A stretch of 64,000 nucleotides of DNA from Blastococcus tunisiensis (GTDB lineage Bacteria; Actinomycetota; Actinomycetes; Mycobacteriales; Geodermatophilaceae): contig NZ_FOND01000010.1 in assembly GCF_900112815.1 (NCBI RefSeq), positions 62,001-126,000 of the forward strand, written 5' to 3'. The position numbers and the translations under genes are program-made. The number at the start of each line of letters is the position of its first letter. Position 1 is the stretch's first letter. Below are positions 19,483-27,058 of this stretch, one piece after another. The notes below the pieces were generated by a model that ran no database searches, was not told the DNA's origin, and saw only the letters and a list, made by a program, of their open reading frames with translations.

Positions 19483-19544
19483 TCAACCTTTCGGTTGAAC
19501 ACGAGGCTAGGGCCGGCCACCCGATTGGTCAACCGCTGGGTTGA
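19483..19544 (-). promoter_or_regulatory. arsR operon promoter with two operators
   Basis: Two identical inverted repeats, TCAACC-N4-GGTTGA, lie at 19483-19498 and 19529-19544, 46 bp apart centre to centre. On the minus strand, TTGACC (19527-19532) and TAGCCT (19504-19509), 17 bp apart, form a promoter. The upstream repeat covers the -35 and the downstream one lies just past the start site. This is the expected design for ArsR self-repression. Confidence 0.75.
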
Positions 19545-19617
19545 ATACGGCCGGCAAATGTGCAGCAACCGGGGTCCGGAGGACCGTCAGACCCCGATCA
19601 CTGCGCACTCGACGTGA

Positions 19618-20916
19618 TCAGCCGGCCGCCAGCCGGGCGGCGCGAGCCGCGACGTCCAGGCGCAGCGCCTCGGTGTCCACGGTGGTCGATCGGCCGTCCC
19701 GCACCACCTGCCGGCCGGCCACCCAGACGTCGCGGACGTGCCGCCCGGACGCCGACCACACCAGGTGCGCGAGCAGGTCCGCCGGGTCGCCGACGGGCTC
19801 GAAGACCAGGTCCCTGGTGTCGACGTGCACCAGGTCGGCGCGGCGGCCCACCACGAGCTGCCCCAGGTCCGGGCGGCCGACGGCGTCGGCCGCCGCCCCC
19901 GTCGCCAGCCAGACCGCCTCGGCAGCGGTCAACGCCGTGGCCGACCGGCCGGCGAGCCGGGCCAGCGACGCGGCGAGCCGCAGGTCGGCCAGCAGGTCCA
20001 GGCCGTCGTTGGAGGCCGGCCCGTCGGTGCCCATGCCCACCCGGATGCCGCGGTCGAGCATCGCGCGCAGCGGCGCGATGCCGCTGGCCAGCTTGGCGTT
20101 GCTCGCCGGGCAGTGCGCGACGGCGACGTCGTACTCCCGCCAGAGGTCGAGGTCGGCGTCGTCCATGTGCACGCAGTGCGCGGCCAGCACCCGCCCGCCC
20201 AGCACGTCGTGAGCGGCGAGCAGGGCCGGCACCGACAGCCCGTGGGTGGCCAGCAGTTCGGCGCCCTCCGTGGCGGTCTCGGCCACGTGCAGGTGCAGCA
20301 GCAGACCGCTCTCCCGTGCGGCGGCCGCCGCCTCGCGGAGCACCGGCAGGGGCACCGTGTACGCGGCGTGCGGGCCGATGCCGAACTCGACCGTCCCGTC
20401 GTCCGGGGCCCCGGCGGCCAGGTCGACGGCGGCCCGCAGCTGCTCCTCGAACGGCGGCAGGCCCGGCAGCGGGATCAGCGGCGTCGCGATGATCGCGCGG
20501 CCGCCGGTGGTGCCCACGGCGGCGGCGATCCGGTCCGGGTGGAAGTACATCTCCACGCTGGTGGTGACCCCGTTGCCCAGCATCTCCGCCGACGCGGCGG
20601 TCATCGCGACCTCGACGTCCTCGGCGGTCAGCCGGGCCTCCCGCGGCCACATGACCTCCTGCAGCCACCGGTCCAGCGGCAGGCCCTCGCCCTGGCCGCG
20701 GAACAGCACCATGGGCGCGTGCGAGTGGGCGTTCACCAGCCCCGGCATCAGCGCCCCGGGCAGCTCGACCAGCTCGGCGTCCCCGGGCGGAGGGGCCTCG
20801 GCGGCCGGCCCCACCCAGCTGATCACGCCGTCGTCGACGTCGACCACGGCATCGGGGACGACGGTGCCGGCACGGTCCCCGACGACGGCGGCGCGGGCGG
20901 TGAACCGGTGTGCCAT
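19618..20916 (-). CDS. amidohydrolase (TrzA/AtzB/MtaD-like deaminase)
   Basis: A 432-residue metal-dependent hydrolase. The metal-site motif is LVNAHSHAPMVLFRG near residue 65; further ligands are in HLHVAET, AAHCVHM and GTDGPASNDGLDL, the pattern of the ATZ/TRZ/SAH-deaminase group. Likely reactions are deamination of an adenosine- or guanine-like compound; the substrate is not decided. ATG at 20916 is chosen because TAGGTT (minus strand of 20925-20930) ends 8 nt upstream. It is divergent from dedA. Confidence 0.87.
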   Translation of the reverse strand: MAHRFTARAAVVGDRAGTVVPDAVVDVDDGVISWVGPAAEAPPPGDAELVELPGALMPGLVNAHSHAPMVLFRGQGEGLPLDRWLQEVMWPREARLTAEDVEVAMTAASAEMLGNGVTTSVEMYFHPDRIAAAVGTTGGRAIIATPLIPLPGLPPFEEQLRAAVDLAAGAPDDGTVEFGIGPHAAYTVPLPVLREAAAAARESGLLLHLHVAETATEGAELLATHGLSVPALLAAHDVLGGRVLAAHCVHMDDADLDLWREYDVAVAHCPASNAKLASGIAPLRAMLDRGIRVGMGTDGPASNDGLDLLADLRLAASLARLAGRSATALTAAEAVWLATGAAADAVGRPDLGQLVVGRRADLVHVDTRDLVFEPVGDPADLLAHLVWSASGRHVRDVWVAGRQVVRDGRSTTVDTEALRLDVAARAARLAAG

Positions 20917-20988
20917 GGGACCCCAACCTAGTGGCGCGCCACCCACGGGGCCCGGCGGCGCCCAGGACCCGCCGATACCGTGGAGCCC

Positions 20989-21666
20989 ATGTCACTCCTC
21001 GCCGCCACCGCATCCGACGAGGGCGGGATCACCGGCTTCCTGCTGGACCTCGTCGACCGGCTCGGGGCCGTGGGGGTGGGCCTGGCCATCCTGGCCGAGA
21101 CGGTCGTCCCGCCGATCCCCAGCGAGGCGGTGCTCGGGCTGGCCGGGGTGCTGATCAACGACGGGCGGATGAGCGTCGTCCCGGTGATCGTCTTCGCCAC
21201 GATCGGTTCGCTCCTCGGCGCGATCTTCTTCTACTACGTGGGCCTGGCACTGGGACCGCGCCGCTCGCACGCCTTCCTCGACCGGCTGCCGCTGGTCGAG
21301 ACCGAGGACGTGGACCGGACCTTCGAGTGGTTCGCCCGGCACGGCCGGGCGGCGGTGTTCTTCGGCCGCATGGTGCCCATCGTGCGCAGCTTCATCTCCG
21401 TGCCGGCCGGCGTCGTCCGGATGCCGCTGGGCCAGTTCCTGCTGTTCACCGCCGGCGGGAGCCTGATCTGGAACAGCGTCCTCATCGGCGTGGGCGTCGC
21501 GGCCGGCGACTTCATCCAGGACAACCTGAGGTACCTCGACTACGCGGTGGTCATCGCCGTGGTGCTCTTCGTGGGCTGGTTCGTCTACAAGAAGGCCACC
21601 GGCAAGTTGCGCCGGCCGCCGACCGCGGGCGCCGATCTGCCGATCGACGAGCGGGACCAGGCATGA
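20989..21666 (+). CDS. DedA-family membrane protein
   Basis: A 225-residue DedA/SNARE-associated (VTT) protein with about five or six helices. ETVVPPIPSEAVLGLAG is the family signature, and FFGRMVPIVRSFISVPAGV holds the conserved F/GRxxPxxR motif. The family moves lipid carriers or supports membrane homeostasis. ATG at 20989 is preferred because TACCGT (20976-20981) ends 7 nt upstream, a leaderless layout; an in-frame GTG is at 20980. The stop overlaps the next gene as ATGA. Confidence 0.9.
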   Translation: MSLLAATASDEGGITGFLLDLVDRLGAVGVGLAILAETVVPPIPSEAVLGLAGVLINDGRMSVVPVIVFATIGSLLGAIFFYYVGLALGPRRSHAFLDRLPLVETEDVDRTFEWFARHGRAAVFFGRMVPIVRSFISVPAGVVRMPLGQFLLFTAGGSLIWNSVLIGVGVAAGDFIQDNLRYLDYAVVIAVVLFVGWFVYKKATGKLRRPPTAGADLPIDERDQA

Positions 21667-22334
21667 GCCGGCTCCGGCCCGAGGTCGTCGCGTTCGACGT
21701 CAACGAGACGCTGCTCGACCTCGCCCCCGTCCGCGCGGCGCTGATCGACGCCGGCCACCCCGGGGAGCTGCTGCGTCCGGTGTTCGGCCGGACCCTGCTG
21801 CTCGGCTTCGCCGCGAGCATGACCGGCGGCTGGTGCCGGTTCCGGGATGCCTTCGACGACGCCCTCGCCCAGGAGACCGACCTGGACGCGCACCGGCGAT
21901 CGGCCGTCGCCGACGCCTTCGGCGAGCTGAGCCCGCACCCCGATGTCGAGCCCGCGCTGCGCCGGCTGACCGAGGCGGGGATCCGGGTGGTCACGCTGAC
22001 CCACGGCTCGCCGGGCGTCGCGGAGGCGGGCCTCGCCCGCGGCGGGATCTCGCCCCTGGTGGAGCGGACGCTGTCCAGCGAGGACATCCGGGCGTGGAAG
22101 CCCGCGCGCGAGGTCTACCTGTGGGCGGCGGGCGCGTGCGGCGTCGCCCCCGGGCGGATGGCGCTGGTCGCCGCGCACGCCTGGGACGTCCTCGGTGCCC
22201 AGCGGGCGGGCCTCACCGGGGCGTGGTTCTCCCGCGGCGAGCGGACCTACCCGGCCGTGTTCGACGCCCCGCACGTCGAGGCCGGCGACCTCCCGGCCGC
22301 CGTGGACGCCCTCCTGACGCTGCCGGCGGCGTGA
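21663..22334 (+). CDS. haloacid dehalogenase type II-like HAD hydrolase
   Basis: A 223-residue HAD-superfamily hydrolase. The nucleophile Asp lies in VVAFDVNETLLDL, the Ser/Thr motif in VVTLTHGS, the Lys in DIRAWKPAREVY and the acidic motif in LVAAHAWDVLGAQRAG, all matching the haloacid dehalogenase type II group. Dehalogenation is possible, but phosphatase activity cannot be excluded. ATG overlaps the dedA stop (ATGA), and the downstream hydrolase overlaps in turn. Confidence 0.88.
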   Translation: MSRLRPEVVAFDVNETLLDLAPVRAALIDAGHPGELLRPVFGRTLLLGFAASMTGGWCRFRDAFDDALAQETDLDAHRRSAVADAFGELSPHPDVEPALRRLTEAGIRVVTLTHGSPGVAEAGLARGGISPLVERTLSSEDIRAWKPAREVYLWAAGACGVAPGRMALVAAHAWDVLGAQRAGLTGAWFSRGERTYPAVFDAPHVEAGDLPAAVDALLTLPAA

Positions 22335-22957
22335 CCGACGTCCACGAGATCGGCACACCGCACGGTCCGGCCCGGGCGCACGTGACGACGGGCGGGGACC
22401 GCGGCACGCTCGTCCTGGGGCACGGTGCCGGTGGCGGGGTCGAGTCGGTGGACCTCGTCCAGGTGGCCGCCGAGGCCGCGGGCGCCGGCTGGCGGGTCAT
22501 CCGGGTGGAGCAGCCCTGGCGGGTCGCCGGGAAGCGGGTCGCCGCAGCGCCGCCGAAGCTCGACGAGGGCTGGCGCGCGGTGCTCGACCACCTCCGCTCC
22601 GCCGGGCTCCTCGCCTCCCCGCTGGTGCTGGGCGGCCGCAGCGCCGGCGCCCGGGTCGCCTGCCGGACGGCGGCCGATCAGGGCGCCGCCGGGGTGCTGG
22701 CGCTCGCGTTCCCGTTGCACCCGCCGGGCAGGCCGGAGAAGAGCCGCGCCGGCGAGCTGACCGCCGTCCCGGTGCCGCTGGTCGTCGTCCAGGGCGAGAC
22801 GGACGTCTTCGGCGGGCCGGCGGAGGTGGCCGCCGTCCTCACCGGGCGGGCCTTGGCCTCGGTCTACGCCGTCCCGGGCGACCACTCGCTCAAGCGCAAC
22901 GTCGACGTCGTGGCGGCCGCCGCGCTGTCCTGGCTCGACGAACTCACCACCGGCTGA
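22331..22957 (+). CDS. alpha/beta-hydrolase of the KANL3/Tex30 type
   Basis: A 208-residue alpha/beta hydrolase. LVLGHGAGGGVES is the oxyanion region, LVLGGRSAGARVACR holds the nucleophile Ser, VQGETDVFGGP carries the acid and GDHSLKRN the catalytic His. This matches the small KANL3/Tex30-like family of unknown substrate. GTG at 22331 overlaps the HAD stop as GTGA, ending a three-gene coupled operon with dedA. Confidence 0.84.
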   Translation: MTDVHEIGTPHGPARAHVTTGGDRGTLVLGHGAGGGVESVDLVQVAAEAAGAGWRVIRVEQPWRVAGKRVAAAPPKLDEGWRAVLDHLRSAGLLASPLVLGGRSAGARVACRTAADQGAAGVLALAFPLHPPGRPEKSRAGELTAVPVPLVVVQGETDVFGGPAEVAAVLTGRALASVYAVPGDHSLKRNVDVVAAAALSWLDELTTG

Positions 22958-22996
22958 GTTCGGCAGCAGGCGTTGCTTTGGGTGGGAAAGCAGGCC

Positions 22997-23174
22997 ATGC
23001 CCGGTCCAGTCGACTTTCTGCTTGCCCGTATCGCCGAGGACGAGGCCCTCGCACGGGCGGCGGTCCGGACGACCGAGCGCGGCGGCGCGGCCCGGAAGCC
23101 TTGGCGCGGTGGTCGAACTCCTCGCACTGTCGTACGCCGATCACCGGGACTACGACGACGAGTGGCGGCCCTGA
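22997..23174 (+). pseudogene. DUF6221 remnant
   Basis: The N-terminus VDFLLARIAEDEALARAA, read from ATG 22997, and the C-terminus LALSYADHRDYDDEWRP, ending at TGA 23172-23174, match the two ends of DUF6221 proteins. They are in different frames, and the central Cys-containing part is missing. This is therefore a decayed copy with an internal deletion and frameshift. It lies beside the DUF222/HNH gene, in a gap with no other gene. Confidence 0.65.
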
Positions 23175-23289
23175 GCGTCGGCGACCTGATGACGCGGAAC
23201 GTCTGTGAGCCTGCCGGGCGCATGCGGCCCCTGCGCGACACATCAACGCCTGCTGCCGAATTCGTCGCAGCCCGATCGCTGCTCCCCAC

Positions 23290-24891
23290 TCAGAAGGGCG
23301 GCGGCTCGTCGTCGGGCTCGTCGGGTTCGGCGAGACCGGGTGGTCGGGTGGTGCGGGTGACGCCGCTGGGTGTGGTGACGGTGAGGGTGCCGTCGGCGGC
23401 CATGCTGAAGGTCCAGCCGGTGGCGTGGGTCTTGAGCCGGTGGTGCCGGCGGCACAGGCAGCAGAGGTTCTCGCAGGCGGTGGCGCCGCCGTCGGCGTGG
23501 GCGAGGACGTGGTCGAGGTCGGCCCAGGCGGCCCGGTTGTGGCAGCCGGGGTGGCGGCAGGTGCGGTCGCGGGTGGTGACGAACCGGTGCTGGGCGGGGG
23601 TGTGCCGGTAGCGGTCGACCGGGGCGGGGCGGTCCAGCAGCGGGCAGCGACAGTCCCCGGCGGGGTGGGCGGGGCAGCCGCGGCGGGCCAGGCGCTCGAG
23701 TTCGGCGCGGGTGACGGTGGCCCGCAACCTGCCGCTGACGGGGTCGGTGAGGGCGAGGTGCAGGGCGCCGCCGGCCGGGGGCTGCAGGCCGCCGGGGCAC
23801 AGGGCGTCGAGCTGTTCGAGCAGGTCGCGCAGCTGGGCGGCGGTGATCGGCTGCCCGTCCAGGTGCGCCGGTTCGACGCGCCTGCAGTCGGCTGTCCCGT
23901 CGGTGGCGGGCAGGTGGGCGGCGGTGCAGGCATCGTGCCCGGCGGAGGCGGCCTGCAGGGTCCGCAATGGGGCGAGCACGGTGAGGGTGGCGGTGACCGG
24001 GGCCCGACTGGTGTCCCAGGGCCGGGTGATGAGGTCGTACAGCACCCCGACCCGCAGCTGCCCGATCCGGTGCTCGTCGCCGTCGGCCTTGGCCATCCGC
24101 GCGTAGCGATCCAGCGTCTGGTGGATCGTCGTCGCCATCGGATGCGGCAAGAACACCGACAGCTCGGCCATGCCGTCGGCGGCCGGACGAACGACGACGT
24201 CCGTGCCGCGCTCGGCCCGCTTGCGTCGCCGGTCGGCCGCGGCCGGGTCCAGGTGCAGCAGTTCGGCGCGGGCGGCGGCCTGCAGCCCGCGGATGCTCAG
24301 CCGGTGCGCGCGGGGCAGCACCGCGGCCTCGACCTGGGCCAGCAGGCCGGGCTCGACCTCGCGGGAGGGGGCCAGCAGTTCGGCGGCCAGGGCGCGGGCC
24401 CGCGGCCAGTCCAGTCGGCCGTCGGCCAGCGCCGCCCACGTCGCGGTCAGCACACGGGTGAGCAGCAGGCAGTGCTCGGCCAGCGTGGTGGCCGCCGTAC
24501 GGGAACAGTTGCCGATCATGGCCAGCTCGTCGACGAAGAACTCGCTCACCCCCGGCACCTGCTCCCCTCCCGGGCCCGGCGCCCAGTCGGGGGAGGCGGC
24601 GCCGGGTTCCCCGGGCCGCCGGTCGGCGGAGTCGGGGCGGCGCACGGCCAGTTCGGCGACCAGCTCCGCCCGGTAGGCGGCCAGCTGGGCCTCCAGCCGG
24701 GTGATCCGCTGCAGCTCTCCGGCGATCTCGCCGTCGGCACGGGAGGTCACCGGCAGCATCTCGCCGAGCCGCGTCGGCCGGGCCACCACTCCGGCCGGCA
24801 GCACGTCCGCCGGCGGCATGTCGCCGTCCCAGGGCACGGCGCCGACCGGGGTGACCGTGATCCCTACGCCGAAACCGCCGCCGTCGAACAC
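23290..24891 (-). CDS. DUF222 / HNH endonuclease-domain protein
   Basis: A 533-residue protein of the actinobacterial DUF222-HNH (13E12-like) family. The DUF222 region covers about residues 60-330. The C-terminal HNH domain shows CRHPGCHNRAAWADLDHVLA and ENLCCLCRRHHRLKTH, with the HNH histidines and zinc cysteines intact. Copies are often multiple per genome and suspected to be mobile; function is unproven. GTG start at 24891. It is flanked on one side by a DUF6221 remnant. Confidence 0.9.
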   Translation of the reverse strand: MFDGGGFGVGITVTPVGAVPWDGDMPPADVLPAGVVARPTRLGEMLPVTSRADGEIAGELQRITRLEAQLAAYRAELVAELAVRRPDSADRRPGEPGAASPDWAPGPGGEQVPGVSEFFVDELAMIGNCSRTAATTLAEHCLLLTRVLTATWAALADGRLDWPRARALAAELLAPSREVEPGLLAQVEAAVLPRAHRLSIRGLQAAARAELLHLDPAAADRRRKRAERGTDVVVRPAADGMAELSVFLPHPMATTIHQTLDRYARMAKADGDEHRIGQLRVGVLYDLITRPWDTSRAPVTATLTVLAPLRTLQAASAGHDACTAAHLPATDGTADCRRVEPAHLDGQPITAAQLRDLLEQLDALCPGGLQPPAGGALHLALTDPVSGRLRATVTRAELERLARRGCPAHPAGDCRCPLLDRPAPVDRYRHTPAQHRFVTTRDRTCRHPGCHNRAAWADLDHVLAHADGGATACENLCCLCRRHHRLKTHATGWTFSMAADGTLTVTTPSGVTRTTRPPGLAEPDEPDDEPPPF

Positions 24892-25063
24892 ATGGGCGAC
24901 CGTACGGGCAGGGTCTGACAGTTTTCTGGTCGCTGACCAGGGAACTCCCCAGGATTCTCGTCCCGGGCCACGCGCAGGTCCGAGCCCGCCCGAGCTCCCG
25001 GATCAGTTCAGGAAATCGTCGAGGGCGATGCCGGCCACGGTTCGATGCCGGGCTCGCCAAGGC

Positions 25064-26116
25064 TCAGCGGCGCCGCCGACGGCGGCGCGCGAGCAGCACG
25101 ATGACCAGCACGACCCCGGCGATGCCGGCCGCGGGCGCGGCGTAGCGCGCCATCGCGGCTCCGCCGGCGACCTCGAGCAGGTCGATCGGCTCGGGCTCCT
25201 CCTGCGGCTTCGGCACCGTGCGCGGCCCGGCGGACGGCACGCTGCGCACGGGGGCGCCCGTAGCCGGCCGGCTGGGCGGGGCGGTGGGGCCGCCGGGAGG
25301 CCCGCTGGGCGCCTTGGCCGCGGGCGCGGTGTCGGCGGCAGCAGGAGCGGTGTCGGCAGCGGCCGGCGCGGAGTCCTCCAGCGGCGGCACCGCCGTCACC
25401 GGCGCGGTCTTGGCCGCCGCCGTCTTCTTGGCCGGGGCGGCCTTCTTCGCCGGCGCGGGCTCCGCGGAGCCGCTCACCTTGTCGGTCGCCGCCGCGGCGG
25501 TCTTCTTGGCGCCCGCGGCCGCCTTCTTGACGGCCTGGCCGCCCGCACCGTTGCCGGCGGCCTGCTCGGCGGAGGCGGCCACCTCCTCGACGGCACCGCT
25601 GGCCGTTGCGGCCGCCTTCTGCGCCGCGCTCTCCTCGGCCGCCGCGGCCCGGTCGGCGTCGCCCTGCGCGTCGCCCTCGCCGAGTTGGGCGGCGAGCTTG
25701 TCGGCGAACTGCCCGAGCAGCTTGTTGCCGACGTCGGTCATGACCCCGCGGCCGAACTGGGCCGGGCGGCCGGTGATGTTGAGATCGGTCAGCACATCGA
25801 CCCGGGTGATCGAGCCCTCCGCGGCCAGCCTGGCGGTGACCACCGCGGCCGCGGTGCCGTTGCCGCGCTGGTCCTTGCCGCGGGCGTCGATGACGGCCTT
25901 GTGCGCGGCCTCGTCCTTCTCGATGAAGGACGCCTTGCCCTGGTAGGTGAGATTGATCGGGCCGAGCTTGACCTTCACTCGGCCGGTGAAGTCATCGCCG
26001 TCGACGGAGTCGAGCGCCGCTCCGGGCATGCACGGGGCGATTCGCTCGATGTCGAGGAGCACCCGCCAGGCCTCGTCGATCGGAACGGGCACGGTGAACG
26101 AGTTCTCCAGCTGCAC
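25064..26116 (-). CDS. coxG: CoxG-type SRPBCC protein with long linker and C-terminal anchor
   Basis: A 350-residue protein. Residues 1-150 form the CoxG domain (MQLENSFTVPVPIDEAWRVL, CMPGAALDSVDG, GPINLTYQGKASF). Residues 170-310 are an Ala/Lys/Pro-rich low-complexity linker, and a final helix, AAGIAGVVLVIVLLA, ends in a run of Arg, giving a tail anchor facing the cytoplasm. CoxG in CO oxidisers recruits the dehydrogenase to the membrane. It follows coxM after 87 bp that contain a hairpin. The linker is much longer than in plain CoxG. Confidence 0.87.
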   Translation of the reverse strand: MQLENSFTVPVPIDEAWRVLLDIERIAPCMPGAALDSVDGDDFTGRVKVKLGPINLTYQGKASFIEKDEAAHKAVIDARGKDQRGNGTAAAVVTARLAAEGSITRVDVLTDLNITGRPAQFGRGVMTDVGNKLLGQFADKLAAQLGEGDAQGDADRAAAAEESAAQKAAATASGAVEEVAASAEQAAGNGAGGQAVKKAAAGAKKTAAAATDKVSGSAEPAPAKKAAPAKKTAAAKTAPVTAVPPLEDSAPAAADTAPAAADTAPAAKAPSGPPGGPTAPPSRPATGAPVRSVPSAGPRTVPKPQEEPEPIDLLEVAGGAAMARYAAPAAGIAGVVLVIVLLARRRRRRR

Positions 26117-26138
26117 GGGTACCTCCTGGAGGTGCGCT

Positions 26139-26171
26139 CGGCCGGCCCACCCGGGGAGGGCGGGCCGGCCG
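26139..26171 (-). terminator. hairpin between coxM and coxG
   Basis: CGGCCGGCCC (26139-26148) pairs with GGGCCGGCCG (26162-26171), with an inner CCC/GGG step across one mismatch. Lying inside the cox operon, it may lower or uncouple coxG expression rather than end transcription. Confidence 0.4.
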
Positions 26172-26203
26172 GTACGGACGGTTACGGACCGGCGATGGGG
26201 ACG

Positions 26204-27058
26204 CTACAGCCCACAGGCCGCCGATACCGCACGGCGCGTGAGCACCGTCGCGAGGTGTTGGCGGTAGTCGGCCTGCGCGTTGAGGTCGCTGCTCGGGCTG
26301 GTGCCCTCACCGGCGTGCTCGGCCGCTGCGGCGATGGCCTCCGCGGTGGCGTCGGCACCGGCCAGCGCCGCCTCGACCGCCGACGCGCGCAGGGGCGTCG
26401 GGCCCATGTTGGTCAGCCCGATGCGCGCCTCCGCGATCCGGCCGCCCTCCATCCGCACGGCCGCGGCGACCGCCACGATCGACCACGCCTGGGCCACCCG
26501 GTTGAACTTCTCGTAGTGCATGGCCCAGCCCTCGCGCTTGGGGACGCGGATCTCGACGAGCAGCTCCCCCTCCTCCAGCGCGGTGGTGAGGTAGTCGACG
26601 AAGAACTCCGCGGCGGGAACGGTGCGGCGACCGGACAGCCCGGCGATGACGAACTCGGCGTCCAGGGCCAGGGCCACCGCCGGCAGGTCACCGGCGGGGT
26701 CGGCGTGCGCCAGGGCCCCGCCGAAGGTGCCGCGGTGGCGCACCTGCCGGTCGGCGACCGTCTCGGTCGCCTCGGCGATCAGCGGCGCGTACCGCGCGAT
26801 GAGCGGGTCGGAGAGGACGTCGGAGTGCGTCGTCATGGCGCCGACGACGATGGCGTCCCCCTCCTCCCGGACGCCCCGCAGCTCGGCGACCTTCGTCAGG
26901 TCGACGACCGTCTCCGGTGCGGCCAGCCGCAGCCGCATGACCGGGATCAGCGACTGCCCGCCGGCGAGGATCTTCACGTCCTCCCCGCCGGTGGCCACCG
27001 CCTGCAGCGCCTCGTCGATCGTGGACGGGCGGGCGTACGCGAACGGCGCGGGAATCAT
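26204..27058 (-). CDS. coxM: CO dehydrogenase-type medium (FAD) subunit
   Basis: A 284-residue FAD-binding subunit of the xanthine dehydrogenase/CO dehydrogenase family. FAD motifs are ILAGGQSLIPVM near residue 30 and RHRGTFGGALAHADPAGD near 105. It passes electrons from the Mo site through CoxS to the acceptor. ATG at 27058 overlaps the coxL stop as ATGA. Confidence 0.92.
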   Translation of the reverse strand: MIPAPFAYARPSTIDEALQAVATGGEDVKILAGGQSLIPVMRLRLAAPETVVDLTKVAELRGVREEGDAIVVGAMTTHSDVLSDPLIARYAPLIAEATETVADRQVRHRGTFGGALAHADPAGDLPAVALALDAEFVIAGLSGRRTVPAAEFFVDYLTTALEEGELLVEIRVPKREGWAMHYEKFNRVAQAWSIVAVAAAVRMEGGRIAEARIGLTNMGPTPLRASAVEAALAGADATAEAIAAAAEHAGEGTSPSSDLNAQADYRQHLATVLTRRAVSAACGL

